Part shown: positions 44,203 to 55,176 of the stretch, in pieces
How the letters are laid out: each line of letters starts with the position of its first letter
Numbering within the stretch: position 1 is the stretch's first letter
Source: Nocardiopsis sp. FIRDI 009
GTDB taxonomy: Bacteria; Actinomycetota; Actinomycetes; Streptosporangiales; Streptosporangiaceae
Length of the DNA stretch: 64,000 nt
NCBI RefSeq assembly: GCF_003386285.1
Contig: NZ_QPNC01000013.1
Location: 62,001 to 126,000, forward strand
Direction: 5' to 3'
Position numbers and translations under genes: made by a program
The notes under the pieces: model-generated
Database searches by the model: none
What the model was told of the DNA's origin: nothing
What the model saw: only the letters and a program-made list of their open reading frames with translations

Positions 44203-46162
44203 ACACCTCCTGGTAGGCGCTGGCCTGCATCTGCCACAGCTCCCGGTAGTGGTCGCAGGTGGCCAGGAGCCGCTCGTGGCTCCCCCGCGCCAGCACCCGG
44301 CCCCGGTCCAGGACGACGACCTCGTCGGCCGGGCGCACCGACGCCAACCGGTGCGTGATCAGCACGACCGTGGCCGAGGTCCGTGCGGCGTGCTCGTGCA
44401 CCGACGAGAAGAACCGGTACTCGGCCCGCGCGTCCAGCGCCGAGGTGGGCTCGTCCACGATCAGCAGCGGGACGTCGTCGCCGTCGGCGCGGTAGAAGGC
44501 GCGCGCCGCCGCCAACCGCTGCCACTGGCCCCCGGAGGGCTGCACACCCTGGGCGAACGACTTGTCCATCAGCGTCTCCCACCCGTGGGGCAGGTCGGCC
44601 ACCACCGCGTCGGCGTGGGTGGCGCGCGCGGCGCGGTCCAGCCGGTCGGGGTCGAAGGGGCTGCCCATGACCACGTTCTCGCGCGCGGTCATCGGCCAGT
44701 GGGTGTGTTCCTGGGCCATGACCGCGATGCGTCGGCGCAGGCTGTCGCCGTCCACCCCGGCCAGGTCGACCCCGTCCCAGCACACGCGGCCCCGGTCCGG
44801 GGAGTACAGGCCCGCCAGGAGCTTGGCCAGGGTGGACTTGCCCGACCCGTTCTCCCCCACCAGCGCGTAGGTCCTGCCCCGTTCCAGGGTGAGGGTGACG
44901 TCGGCCAGCGCCGGGGACCTGGGCGCGCCCGCCTCCTCGTCGTCGCCGGGGTAGGTGAACGTCACCCCCTCCACCCGAATCGCCGCGAACTCCGCCGGGG
45001 CCTGGGGCAGGGTGGCCGGTGGCGCCAGCCTGCGGGCGGTCTCGACCATGTCGAGGAAGTCGGCGAAGTACAGTCCGGACTCGTACACCCGGCTGACCGC
45101 GCCCAGGGCGGAGTTCAGCGCCCCCTGGGCGACGCGGATGGCGACCACCGCGGCGCCGCCGGCCGCGATCGGCACCACGCCCCGCACCATCAGCACCCCG
45201 AGCACGACGAACGCCGCCAGGGTCACCAGTCCGCCGAAGGTGTCCCCGCCCAACCGGATCAGGGAGGTGCGGGTGGCCAGGTCCATGTGCACGCCCAGTT
45301 CGCGGTCGCCGAGCCGGTCGAACTCCTCGCGCAGCACCCGCTCCATGTTGTAGGAGCGCACCTCGGAGGCGTTGTCGTCGTCCATCATCATCCGCTGCAC
45401 CAGCCACTTGCGGCGGCGCATGTCGGTCATGGCCAGCATCGCCCGGTACCGCAGCCGGGCCGCGGCCGCCGACCCCCACCACTGGGGCACCAACGCCAGC
45501 AGCAGCAGGGGCACCAGGGACGGATGCAGGGAGACCAGCACACCGGCCGCGGCGACGATGCCGACCAGCCCGGTGAGCACGTCGACGGTGTAGCGCACCA
45601 GGGAACCGGCCTCGTCGGTGCCGCGCGCGTAGGAGCGGAACACCTGGTCGTTGAAGGCGCTGGAGTCGAAGGCGGCGCGGGGCACGCTCGTGGTGGCCTC
45701 GTTGAACCTCCTCTCGGCGGCCAGGACCACCTGGGGTTCCAACCGGGCCTGGGAGCGCCCGGCCAGGGTGGAGCAGACGCCGCGCGCCACCATCGCCGCC
45801 GCCAGGACGGCCAGCATCGGCAGTGCGCCCAGGATCCGGTCGGGGGTGGGCGCGGCGGTGAACAGCCGCTCCAGCACGCGGGTGGTCATGACCAGGGCCC
45901 AGGCGGTGGCCGCCCCGGTGCCGACGTTCCAGGCCACCGTGGCCAGCAGGTCGGCCCGGTTGGCCCGCCACCCCAGGCGGAGGGCGTGCGCGACCAGTGT
46001 CGGCATCCTGCGGCCCACGGTCAGCCAGGTCGCCCGCGCGGCCTCCTGGGTGTAGGCGAGGTAGCGGATGGGGGTGAGTTCGGCGTCCGCCGCGCTCGTG
46101 GTGGTGTCGGTGGTGGCGGACGGTTCGCGCGGATCGACGGTCTCGGAGGGGGTCGTTGCCAC
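44201..46162 (-). CDS. ABC transporter, fused permease and ATPase
   Basis: This 653-residue half-transporter has a type I exporter membrane domain at about residues 60-370 and a nucleotide-binding domain at about 400-640. Visible motifs are Walker A (VGENGSGKSTLAKLLAGLY), the ABC signature variant QPSGGQWQRLAAARAF, Walker B (PLLIVDEPTSALDA) and the switch His in VVLITHRL. It should export a lipid, peptide or drug-like molecule as a homodimer or with a partner not seen here. The start at GTG 46162 follows GGGAGG by eight bases; the open frame upstream lacks a ribosome site. Substrate unknown; the family resembles exporters near peptide natural-product genes, but none are evident here. Confidence 0.88.
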   Translation of the reverse strand: MATTPSETVDPREPSATTDTTTSAADAELTPIRYLAYTQEAARATWLTVGRRMPTLVAHALRLGWRANRADLLATVAWNVGTGAATAWALVMTTRVLERLFTAAPTPDRILGALPMLAVLAAAMVARGVCSTLAGRSQARLEPQVVLAAERRFNEATTSVPRAAFDSSAFNDQVFRSYARGTDEAGSLVRYTVDVLTGLVGIVAAAGVLVSLHPSLVPLLLLALVPQWWGSAAAARLRYRAMLAMTDMRRRKWLVQRMMMDDDNASEVRSYNMERVLREEFDRLGDRELGVHMDLATRTSLIRLGGDTFGGLVTLAAFVVLGVLMVRGVVPIAAGGAAVVAIRVAQGALNSALGAVSRVYESGLYFADFLDMVETARRLAPPATLPQAPAEFAAIRVEGVTFTYPGDDEEAGAPRSPALADVTLTLERGRTYALVGENGSGKSTLAKLLAGLYSPDRGRVCWDGVDLAGVDGDSLRRRIAVMAQEHTHWPMTARENVVMGSPFDPDRLDRAARATHADAVVADLPHGWETLMDKSFAQGVQPSGGQWQRLAAARAFYRADGDDVPLLIVDEPTSALDARAEYRFFSSVHEHAARTSATVVLITHRLASVRPADEVVVLDRGRVLARGSHERLLATCDHYRELWQMQASAYQEV

Positions 46163-46539
46163 TAAGCGGTCCTCCCAGGGGTGAACGGGCTGGTCGCGGG
46201 CGGGGCGAAGCGGTGTCTGCGCAACGGCGGTCCTCTCCCTCGGGGCGCGTGGTCGGCACGGGAGACGATCATGACCGCTGGGACCGACCACGCGCCGCCG
46301 TCCTCCCGGTTGCGGTCGGTCCGCTTCCACCCCCCGCGACCGGGGACCGGTCACGGAGCGGGCTCGGTGCGGGGGGCGGGGGCTCCGCCCGGTCCGACAC
46401 ACGTACGAAAATCCGTGGGGATACGGTGCCCCCGGAACTGGGACGGATGAGGTGGTCTGAGCGGTACCTCTCCCGGGTCGCCCCTCGTCCGCGCGAGGTG
46501 GGCGCTCCGCGCGGCGCGGGCGTCCGGGACGACCGTCCC
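46163..46539. other. Intergenic region without a convincing gene
   Basis: This is the upstream region of the divergent ABC transporter and HAD genes. Open frames exist on both strands only because the GC content is high; none has a ribosome site together with a recognisable protein. No clear promoter was found for the ABC transporter gene. Confidence 0.5.
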
Positions 46540-46588
46540 TTGACACGGTGCCGGACGCCCACCATGATCATACCGACCAGACGGTATG
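46540..46588 (+). promoter_or_regulatory. Promoter followed by a TetR-type operator
   Basis: TTGACA (46540-46545) and CATGAT (46563-46568) are 17 bases apart. Immediately downstream lies the palindrome CATACCG-ACCAGA-CGGTATG (46569-46588), with perfect 7-bp arms. TACCGACC...GGTA is a classic TetR/AcrR operator core. The site would block transcription of the leader ORF and HAD gene. No intact TetR gene is adjacent; the nearest in the window are the broken one at 52.4 kb and the truncated one at the right edge. Confidence 0.65.
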
Positions 46589-46650
46589 CCACAGGGGCGC
46601 GAGCGGCGCCGCACGCCGGTTCGCGGACCCCCGGCGAGGAGGGGAAGAAC

Positions 46651-46740
46651 GTGGACACCGAGGAGTACCCGACCGGCCGGCGCGCCCGGCGCGGGCGCCG
46701 CCGTCGGAGGGGCGGTCGAGGGGCGGAGGCGGTCCGATGA
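46651..46740 (+). CDS. Short arginine-rich leader ORF
   Basis: GTG 46651 follows the very strong ribosome site GAGGAGGGGAAG and opens a 29-codon frame (MDTEEYPTGRRARRG to the end). More than a third of the residues are Arg, with long runs of CGC/CGG/CGN codons. Its TGA overlaps the ATG of the HAD gene (ATGA), so it could couple or tune HAD translation. I know of no homologue. It could also be the true N-terminal leader of nothing functional. The evidence is the ribosome site and the overlap only. Confidence 0.45.
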   Translation: MDTEEYPTGRRARRGRRRRRGGRGAEAVR

Positions 46741-47399
46741 CCGGCGAGCGCCTGGTCGACGCCGTCGTGTTCGACTACGGCGGCGTCCTCACCGGCCCCG
46801 TCCGGGACACGATCGCCGCCTGGATGGAGTCCGACGGGATCGACCCGGAGTCGTTCACCCGCACCCTCAGGGCCTGGCTCTCACGCGGGGCCCCGGACGG
46901 CACCCCGATCCACCGGTTGGAGACCGGGGAGCTGTCCGTGGAGGAGTTCGACGCCCTGCTGGCCGCCGAACTCGGCACCGTCGACGGAAGACCGGTCGAC
47001 CCGAACGGCCTGCTCGGGCGGCTGTTCGCCGGAATGCGCCCCGACCAGGCGATGTACGCCCTGGCCGAGGAACTGCGCGACCTCGGCGTCCGGGTGGCGC
47101 TGCTGTCCAACAGCTGGGGCAACGCCTATCCCCGGGAGCGGATCGACGCGCTCCTCGACCCGGTCGTGATCTCCGGGGAGGTCGGCCTGCGCAAGCCGCA
47201 GGCCCCGATCTACGAGCTGACCCTCGACCGGCTCGGCCTGCCCGCCGAGCGCGTGGTGTTCGTCGACGACGCCGAACCCAACGTGCTCGGCGCTCGGGCG
47301 GTCGGCATGCGGGCCGTCCCGCACACCGACGCCGGGTCCACCCGGGCGGCCCTGGCCGAACTCGTCCCCGACCTGCCGGGGCGGTCCCCGGCCGGGTGA
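46737..47399 (+). CDS. HAD-IA family hydrolase
   Basis: This 220-residue haloacid-dehalogenase-like hydrolase has motif I DAVVFDYGGVLTGP, with a GG variant in place of DxDGT-like residues; motif II LLSNSWG near residue 120; the Lys in GLRKPQAPIYELTL; and motif IV VFVDDAEPNVLGA. The FDYGGVLT form is typical of epoxide-hydrolase-N-like HADs. It is probably a phosphatase acting on a small metabolite; the substrate is unknown. ATG 46737 overlaps the leader ORF stop. Expression is probably controlled by the TetR-type operator upstream. A strong hairpin follows the gene. Confidence 0.88.
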   Translation: MTGERLVDAVVFDYGGVLTGPVRDTIAAWMESDGIDPESFTRTLRAWLSRGAPDGTPIHRLETGELSVEEFDALLAAELGTVDGRPVDPNGLLGRLFAGMRPDQAMYALAEELRDLGVRVALLSNSWGNAYPRERIDALLDPVVISGEVGLRKPQAPIYELTLDRLGLPAERVVFVDDAEPNVLGARAVGMRAVPHTDAGSTRAALAELVPDLPGRSPAG

Positions 47400-47464
47400 G
47401 GGGTGCGGATCGCGCGGTGGCCGCCGCTCCCCGGGGTGTGGGCGGCGGCGTGCACGCGGAGGGA

Positions 47465-47504
47465 GCCGCTCCGTGGGTCCCGGGTCCAAGGCCCACGGAG
47501 CGGC
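47465..47504. terminator. Strong bidirectional terminator
   Basis: GCCGCTCCGTGGG (47465-47477) pairs perfectly with CCCACGGAGCGGC (47492-47504), a 13-bp stem with a 14-base loop, between the convergent HAD gene and the lon 3' fragment. Confidence 0.7.
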
Positions 47505-47540
47505 GGGGTCACACGACGTCAGGTCGGTGCGTCGCCCCGC

Positions 47541-47834
47541 TCAGACCCGGACGGAACGCGACGCGTCCCCGTCGGCGGCGGGCACCGGGCAGGCGGGCTC
47601 CAGCGCCAGCTCCAACACCCGGCGCACGTCGCTGACCGCGTGCACGGTCAGCTGCCCCAGCACCTCCTCCGGAACGTCGTCCAGGTCGGGCTCGTTGCGC
47701 TCGGGGATCAGGACCGTGGTGATCCCCGCCCGGTGCGCCGCCAGCAGCTTCTGCTTCGCCTGCGCCGATCGGCCCACCATCGGCGCGAACGCAAAGTGGG
47801 GGCCACCGCCCGGAATGGTGACCCCCAGTGACAC
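47541..47834 (-). pseudogene. Displaced 3' end of a lon gene
   Basis: From about 47756 to the stop at 47541 this frame codes a Lon C-terminus: KQKLLAAHRAG, RNEPDLDDVPEEVLGQLTVH, then SDVRRVLELALEPA. It parallels the last 63 residues of the intact Lon next door, with roughly three-quarters identity by eye. The 26 residues before it are unrelated. Only the C-terminal helix region of the protease domain is present, without the catalytic Ser, so it cannot be active. Its codon use is native (nearly all G or C in third position), in contrast to the end of the neighbouring lon gene. It begins six bases after the lon stop, on the same strand. Confidence 0.8.
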
Positions 47835-47839
47835 TTCCG

Positions 47840-50248
<2,409 letters not shown>

Positions 50249-50260
50249 GAATCCTCCTAG

Positions 50261-50279
50261 TTGAGTTAAACAGACTCAA
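50261..50279 (-). promoter_or_regulatory. HAIR site (HspR operator) upstream of lon
   Basis: On the minus strand TTGAGT-N7-ACTCAA matches the HspR-associated inverted repeat consensus CTTGAGT-N7-ACTCAAG in both core arms and in spacing. It lies 13 bases before the lon start. HspR control of lon is established in Streptomyces, so lon here should be derepressed by heat shock. hspR and dnaK are not in the window. Confidence 0.88.
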
Positions 50280-50980
50280 TAAAAAGGAGTCCGATTATCT
50301 TCCCATACACGTGTTCGCCCTCAGCGATCGCCCCACGCGGCCGTCGGCGCGGGCCATCCGGGGACGCCCGCCGCCACGGGCGCACGTGCGTGGGCACCCG
50401 GACGCCCCGCGGTGGGGCGTGCGCGGGGACCGCGCCGACGGCCGCGGCATCAACCCGCCCCGAAAGACACCGGACCGTGGCCACGGGACACGACGAGCCC
50501 GCCGTCCGCCACGAAGCCGCCGTCCCCGTCGCCGCCCATCGTCGACACCGCGCCACCGGCCCGGATCGGACCGGCCCCCGCCGCCCCACCCGCGCCACGG
50601 GAGTTCCTCCGCCCGGTGGCCGGGAACGGCAGGCCACCCCGCGGTACCGGGCGGGTGGGCCGGGGAGGACGCCGCGCCCGTGTTCCCCGTTCCTACCTGC
50701 TGTTCAGCCCGCGTATGGCGGCCTCGCCGCCGAGGCGCGCGAACGCGACCGGGGTGCGGCGCATCCGTCCGGCGCGCGCCTCCACCGGATCGTCGGTCCC
50801 GCCGGCACGGCCCGGCGCGCCGCCGAACTCGCCACCACGATCCGGTCCACTTCCCGCCCACGCCCCACGACGCGTGCGGCGGGAGCCGCTTCGCGGGTCA
50901 GGACGCGTTCTCGGCAGGTGGGGGTGACCGGCGATCGGGGTCCTCACCTCCGAGATCGGGACGGCCCCGGAAACGGGGGG
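50280..50980. other. Non-coding region between lon and the GH1 gene
   Basis: About 700 bases without a gene I can support. The left end is an AT-rich stretch (50271-50310) that should hold the lon promoter. The rest is GC-rich, with open frames on several strands that encode only Arg/Pro/Ala-rich low-complexity sequence and have no ribosome sites. Confidence 0.5.
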
Positions 50981-52387
50981 TCATCCCTCCCGGGGCGTGG
51001 TGGGTTCCTGAGTCCGGCGGGCGCGGTGCGCGGCCAGAAAGTCGCGGTACCAGCGGTAGCTGTCCTTGGGATGGCGTTCCAACGTCTCGTAGTCGACGCG
51101 GACCAGCCCGAAACGCTTGTCGTAGCCGTGGGCCCACTCGAAGTTGTCCAGCAGCGACCACACGAAGTACCCGCGTACGTCCACGCCCGCCTCCAGGGCG
51201 CGGGACAGGGCGGCCAGGTGCGCGCGCAGGTAGTCGACACGCTCGCGGTCGCGGACCCGACCGCTCCCGTCGGGCCGGTCGTCCTCGGCGGAGCCGTTCT
51301 CCGTGATGAGGACGGGCGGCAGGTCCGGGTAGCGCCGGTCGAGGTCGACGAGCAGGTCGGTGAAGGTGTCGGGAAGCACCGGCCAGCCCATGGTGGTGTG
51401 CCGCACGCCCTCGAAGGGCACCTGCTCGACGCCGATGTCCGCTGCGGTGCGCCGCGCGGGGTCGGCCTCGGTGTGCGGGGCGTCGCGCAGCATGATGGGC
51501 CGGTAGTAGTTGATCCCCAGGAAGTCCAGGGACCGGCCGATGATGTCCAGGTCGCCCTCGGCGCGGTAGGAGCCGTCGGCCAGCGGCCCCCAGGTCTCCT
51601 CCTCGCTGTCGGGGTAGGCGCCGGTGAGGATCGGGTCGAGCCAGACCCGGTTGTGCAGGGTGCGGGCCCGCTCCACCGCCGCCCGGTCGGCTTCGGAGCC
51701 GGTGGCAGGCAGCAGGTGGTCGGGGTTGAGGGTGATCCCCACCTGCCCGGAGGCGGCCGCGCGCAGCTCCCCGACGGCCAGGCCGTGGGCGAGCAGGAGG
51801 TGGTGGGCCGCGGCCAGGGCGGGCGTGCCCTCCCGGGTGCCGGGGGCGTGGCGGCCGACGGCGTGGCCGAGGAACGCCGAGCAGAAGGGCTCGTTGAGGG
51901 TGATCCAGCGGCGCACGCGGTCGTTGAGGCGGTCGGCGACGACACGGGCGTACTCGGCGAAGCGGTGGGCGGTGTCCCGGGAGCGCCAACCGCCCCCGTC
52001 CTCCAGCGCCTGGGGCAGATCCCAGTGGTAGAGGGTGATGACAGGTTCGATCCCGGCCTCCAGGAGGGTGTCCACGAGGCGGTCGTAGAAGGCCAGCCCC
52101 TCCGGGTCGGGGCGCCCCCCGCCGGTGGGCTGGACCCGCGGCCAGGCCACGGAGAAGCGGTACAGGTCCACGCCCAGGTCGGCCATGAGCGCGACATCCT
52201 CGCGGTAGCGGTGGTAGTGGTCGCAGGCCACGTCGCCGGTCTCGCCCCGGGCGACGCGTCCGGGGGTGCGGCAGTAGGTGTCCCAGATGGAGGGGCCGCG
52301 CGCGCCCTCGTGGGTGGCGCCCTCGACCTGGTAGGCGGCGGTGGCGGTGCCGAAGAGCAGTTCCGGGGGAAGAACGGGGTCGGTCAT
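50981..52387 (-). CDS. GH1 beta-glucosidase
   Basis: This 468-residue glycoside hydrolase family 1 enzyme starts with FGTATAAYQVEGATHEGARG, the standard N-terminal signature. The acid/base Glu is in RWITLNEPFCSAFLGH near residue 165 and the nucleophile Glu in PPVLITENGSAEDDR near 355. There is no signal peptide, so it acts in the cytoplasm on imported cellobiose, as BglC does in CebR regulons. AAGGG lies six bases before ATG 52387, and a perfect CebR box overlaps the promoter. It complements the secreted GH48 cellulase 8 kb away. Confidence 0.95.
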   Translation of the reverse strand: MTDPVLPPELLFGTATAAYQVEGATHEGARGPSIWDTYCRTPGRVARGETGDVACDHYHRYREDVALMADLGVDLYRFSVAWPRVQPTGGGRPDPEGLAFYDRLVDTLLEAGIEPVITLYHWDLPQALEDGGGWRSRDTAHRFAEYARVVADRLNDRVRRWITLNEPFCSAFLGHAVGRHAPGTREGTPALAAAHHLLLAHGLAVGELRAAASGQVGITLNPDHLLPATGSEADRAAVERARTLHNRVWLDPILTGAYPDSEEETWGPLADGSYRAEGDLDIIGRSLDFLGINYYRPIMLRDAPHTEADPARRTAADIGVEQVPFEGVRHTTMGWPVLPDTFTDLLVDLDRRYPDLPPVLITENGSAEDDRPDGSGRVRDRERVDYLRAHLAALSRALEAGVDVRGYFVWSLLDNFEWAHGYDKRFGLVRVDYETLERHPKDSYRWYRDFLAAHRARRTQEPTTPREG

Positions 52388-52404
52388 GGTGGACCCTTCA
52401 GGGT

Positions 52405-52423
52405 TGGGAGCGCTCCCATACTA
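52405..52423 (-). promoter_or_regulatory. CebR box at the GH1 promoter
   Basis: TGGGAGCGCTCCCA at 52405-52418 is the exact CebR consensus palindrome. On the minus strand the likely -10 element TAGTAT (complement of 52418-52423) abuts the box, so CebR binding would block transcription of the beta-glucosidase gene. The -35 element is not clear. Confidence 0.9.
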
Positions 52424-52986
52424 TGTGGGCGGTCCCAGGCCGGAGCCGGGACGGCACGCCGCCAGGACGCACCGACCCCCGACGTGAGCGGTGTCCGCGA
52501 CCAGCTCGCCGGACTCGACCCCGCGCCGCACGGCCGGGACGAACATGTCCAGGGCGCGTTCGGGGTTCCTCCGGGGACGGTCCCCGACGGGATGTCCCTC
52601 GATACCCGCCGCACCGGTGAGCATCCCGCGGAACCGGACGAGGTCCGGGTCCCGGCTGGCACGGCGGACCGCGGCGGCCATCCCGTCGAACAGCTCGCGG
52701 ACGCTGGTGGGCTCGCGCTCGTGGACCTCGCGGTAGACGTCCTCCCGCAGCTCGACGACGGCGACGAAGAGGTCGCGCCTGCTCGGGAAGTGGTGCAGCA
52801 CCCCCGCGTCCGTCACACCCGCCTCGCGGGCGATGTCGGCGATGCGTGCGTCTCGTACCCCTTGCGTCCGAACTCCCGGGTCGCGGCGGCGAGGATCGCC
52901 GCGCGGCGCGTGTCACCGCGCACGATCCGCCTGTCGTCGATCACGGCCGTTCCGTCCTCGCTCAGGGATGCCGTACGCGGCATCAT
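52421..52986 (-). pseudogene. TetR family regulator with a frameshift
   Basis: The first frame, from ATG 52986 or 52983, codes RGDTRRAAILAAATREFGRK followed by GYETH, the first helix of a TetR DNA-binding domain. It then runs off into a stop. A second frame continues with IADIAREAGVTDAGVLHHF, then PSRRDLFVAVVELREDVYRE and a ligand domain to the stop at 52421. One missing base near 52843-52852 explains the break; with it restored the join reads GYETHRIADIAREAGV, a normal TetR helix spacing. The intact protein would have about 188 residues. It lies directly upstream of the GH1 gene on the same strand. Sequencing error or real mutation cannot be told apart here. Confidence 0.75.
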
Positions 52987-53050
52987 AGGCCGCCCCGACC
53001 CGGGACGGCCTATGTGCCTGGACGGTCGCGAGGTCCGGCGGTCCCGGCTC

Positions 53051-53425
53051 TCAGTGGAGGCACAGGCAGAAAGGATGGCCCGCCGGGTCCGCGTAGACCC
53101 GCCAGTTGGCCTCCGGGTGCAGCTGGTCGGTGCGCTCCAGCACCGTCGCGCCGAGCTCCAGCACGCGCTTCTCGTCCGCCTCGATGTCGTCCACGTCGAA
53201 GTCCAGGTGCACCTGCTGGGGCGCCTGCTGCCCCGGCCACTGCGGCGGACGGTAGTCCCGCACCCGCTGGAAGGCCAGCGGCGTCCCCTCGAACCCGCGC
53301 ACCTCCACCCAGTCCGGGTCCTCCGGATCCACCACGACCTTCCCGCCGAGCAGTTCCGCGTAGAACTCCGCGAGCCGTACCGGGTCCGCACAGTCCAACG
53401 CGACAGCCTGAAGCCTGCGAATCAT
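53051..53425 (-). CDS. VOC (glyoxalase-like) family protein
   Basis: This 124-residue vicinal-oxygen-chelate protein has two beta-alpha-beta-beta-beta modules: ALDCADPVRLAEFYAELLGG at the N-terminus, and VHLDFDVDDIEADEKRVLEL near residue 70, ending with YADPAGHPFCLC. The last motif and the HLDFDV His/Asp are typical of the glyoxalase_6 subgroup. Members include glyoxalases, bleomycin-type resistance proteins and dioxygenases; the role here is unknown. ATG 53425 follows AGGAG by eight bases. It stands alone. Confidence 0.88.
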   Translation of the reverse strand: MIRRLQAVALDCADPVRLAEFYAELLGGKVVVDPEDPDWVEVRGFEGTPLAFQRVRDYRPPQWPGQQAPQQVHLDFDVDDIEADEKRVLELGATVLERTDQLHPEANWRVYADPAGHPFCLCLH

Positions 53426-53742
53426 CTCCTGCTCTCCTGCCTCTCCGTCCCTCAGGTCCTTCGGTCCTCCCAGCGGCACAGCCCTACCCGGACAGCCAGG
53501 AGAAGCGCTCCGCGTAACGTACAGGGGCCGTCCGACAGATTCCAGGGTCCCGTGAGCGGTTCCGCGGCCGTTCCGCCCTCCGCGGACCGGCCACCGACCC
53601 CACGTCCGGCGGGACAGGGATCTGGACGCCGATGTCGACTGGGGCGAGCGGCCGAGGGGAGCGGGCCGCACGGGTCGAAGGCGCGCACCGCCTCGCCTTC
53701 CTCCTGTGGGGGTTCACGCGGGAAGCCGCTCGGACGCCTGCG
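53426..53742. other. Intergenic region, no gene seen
   Basis: About 317 bases between the VOC gene start and the end of the CoA-transferase gene. I see no convincing open frame, palindrome or terminator in it. Confidence 0.5.
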
Positions 53743-55176
53743 TCACGCCCCCTGTCCCCCGGATCCCAGCCAGGCGGCACCGTCGGCGCCCCAACGGGTG
53801 GGCGGGGCGGCCCAGGTCCTGGGGGACCCCTCGTAGCGGACCGGCGGGAGCGCGTGGCGCAGCGGTCCGTAGGGGGAGGCGGTCTCCGTCAGCCAGTCGG
53901 CGGCCTCGTAGACGCCCTCCCGCACGGGCTCGGGGGTGACGCCGTGCAGCAGCCAGTCGGCGGTCCCGGCCAGGGAGAACCGCAGGAGGCGGCCCCGGCC
54001 GTCGGCCTGCCGGTCGGTCAGCGCCCGCAGCACACCCGCGGCCAGCAGGTAACCGGTGCCGTGGTCCAGCGCCTGGGCGGGGAGTACGCCCGGACGGCCC
54101 TCCGGGCCCGCCTCGATCGCCGCGATGCCGCGGGCCGCCTGCACCAGGCTGTCGAACCCCCGCCGGTCGGCCCACGGGCCCGACCACCCCCAGGCGCACA
54201 GTTGGGCGACGACCAGGCCGGGTCGGCGGGCCATCAGCTCCCGGGCCGCCAGTCCGCGCCGGTCGAGGGAGCCGGGCCGGTACCCGGTCACGACCACGTC
54301 GGCCGAGTCGAGCAGCCCCCGGAAGACGCCCCTGCCCTCGACCGAGTCCAGGTCCAGCAGGGTGGAGCGCTTGCCCCACCCGGTGTCGATGTGGCTGTCG
54401 GGGTCCTCGGGGAGTCCGGGTGAGTCCACGCGCAGCACGTCCGCGCCCAGCAGGGCGAGGGTCCGGGTGGCGACCGGACCGGCGATGACCCGGGTCAGGT
54501 CCAGGACCCGCACCCCGGCGGCGGGCAGGGGGGCGGGCGGCAACCGTCGCCCACCGGCCCCCTCGGCCGCCCCGGCCTCGGCCAGGGGTTGGCCGCCCGT
54601 GACCGAACCCCCATCCGGCTCGGGAGCCACGGCCACCGCCAGTCCGCCGGCCGCGTAGACCCTCTCCTGGACCTCCTGTGCGGGGAGCCCCGCCACCGTC
54701 TCGGTGAGCCGCCCGACCAGCGCCGCCCCGCCGTCGTCCTCCCCGGACCCACCGCTCGCGCCGCTGTGGCCCCCACCGCCGTCGATCCCCAGGGCAGCCA
54801 GCAGCCGGGCGCGGTGGTGGGGGTAGTTCGCGTGGGTGCGCACCCACCCGTCGGCGGCCCGCCAGAAACCCGACAGGGGCGCGAAGGGGGTCAGCGCGCG
54901 GCCGTCCACCAGCAGGTGCCGTTCGCTGACGAACGCGGTGGCCACCGCGGCCTCGTCCACCTCCGCCCCGGGGACGGTCCCCCCGTTGCGCGCGGCCAGC
55001 AGCTCGGCCGCGGCCAGCGAGCACACCCCGACCGTCGCGCGGGCGAGTTCCCGCACCGGCAGCACGGCGGGGAGCACCTCCCCCGCGCCCCGGTAGGACA
55101 CCTTCGCGGTCAGGTGCTCGGGTCCGCCGACCGCCCGCCATGCCTGGACCGTCGTCGCATCGGGTTCGTTCGTCAT
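53743..55176 (-). CDS. Family III CoA-transferase (CaiB/BaiF)
   Basis: This 477-residue protein contains two regions related to CoA-transferase family III. The main one starts near residue 232 with GVRVLDLTRVIAGPVATRTL, then LGADVLRVDSPGLPEDPDSH, with the Asp that forms the acyl anhydride, and continues with ADVVVTGYRPGSLDRRGL and GFDSLVQAARGIA. The N-terminal 215 residues are a diverged half-domain. A Gly-rich linker (GGGGHSGASGGSGED) lies between. Enzymes of this family move CoA between carboxylic acids; the substrate here is unknown. I start at ATG 55176, with a GAGG just upstream. It diverges from the 2-oxoacid dehydrogenase gene. Confidence 0.85.
   Translation of the reverse strand: MTNEPDATTVQAWRAVGGPEHLTAKVSYRGAGEVLPAVLPVRELARATVGVCSLAAAELLAARNGGTVPGAEVDEAAVATAFVSERHLLVDGRALTPFAPLSGFWRAADGWVRTHANYPHHRARLLAALGIDGGGGHSGASGGSGEDDGGAALVGRLTETVAGLPAQEVQERVYAAGGLAVAVAPEPDGGSVTGGQPLAEAGAAEGAGGRRLPPAPLPAAGVRVLDLTRVIAGPVATRTLALLGADVLRVDSPGLPEDPDSHIDTGWGKRSTLLDLDSVEGRGVFRGLLDSADVVVTGYRPGSLDRRGLAARELMARRPGLVVAQLCAWGWSGPWADRRGFDSLVQAARGIAAIEAGPEGRPGVLPAQALDHGTGYLLAAGVLRALTDRQADGRGRLLRFSLAGTADWLLHGVTPEPVREGVYEAADWLTETASPYGPLRHALPPVRYEGSPRTWAAPPTRWGADGAAWLGSGGQGA

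Noticed and set aside
46651..46740. The Arg-rich leader as a RiPP precursor for the neighbouring ABC exporter
   Set aside because: No core-peptide features and no modification enzymes. The ABC gene is on the opposite strand and the peptide overlaps the HAD start.
50390..53836. A plus-strand reading frame open for more than 1100 codons
   Set aside because: It runs antisense to the GH1, TetR and VOC genes. It is open only because GC-rich codons avoid stops on the opposite strand.
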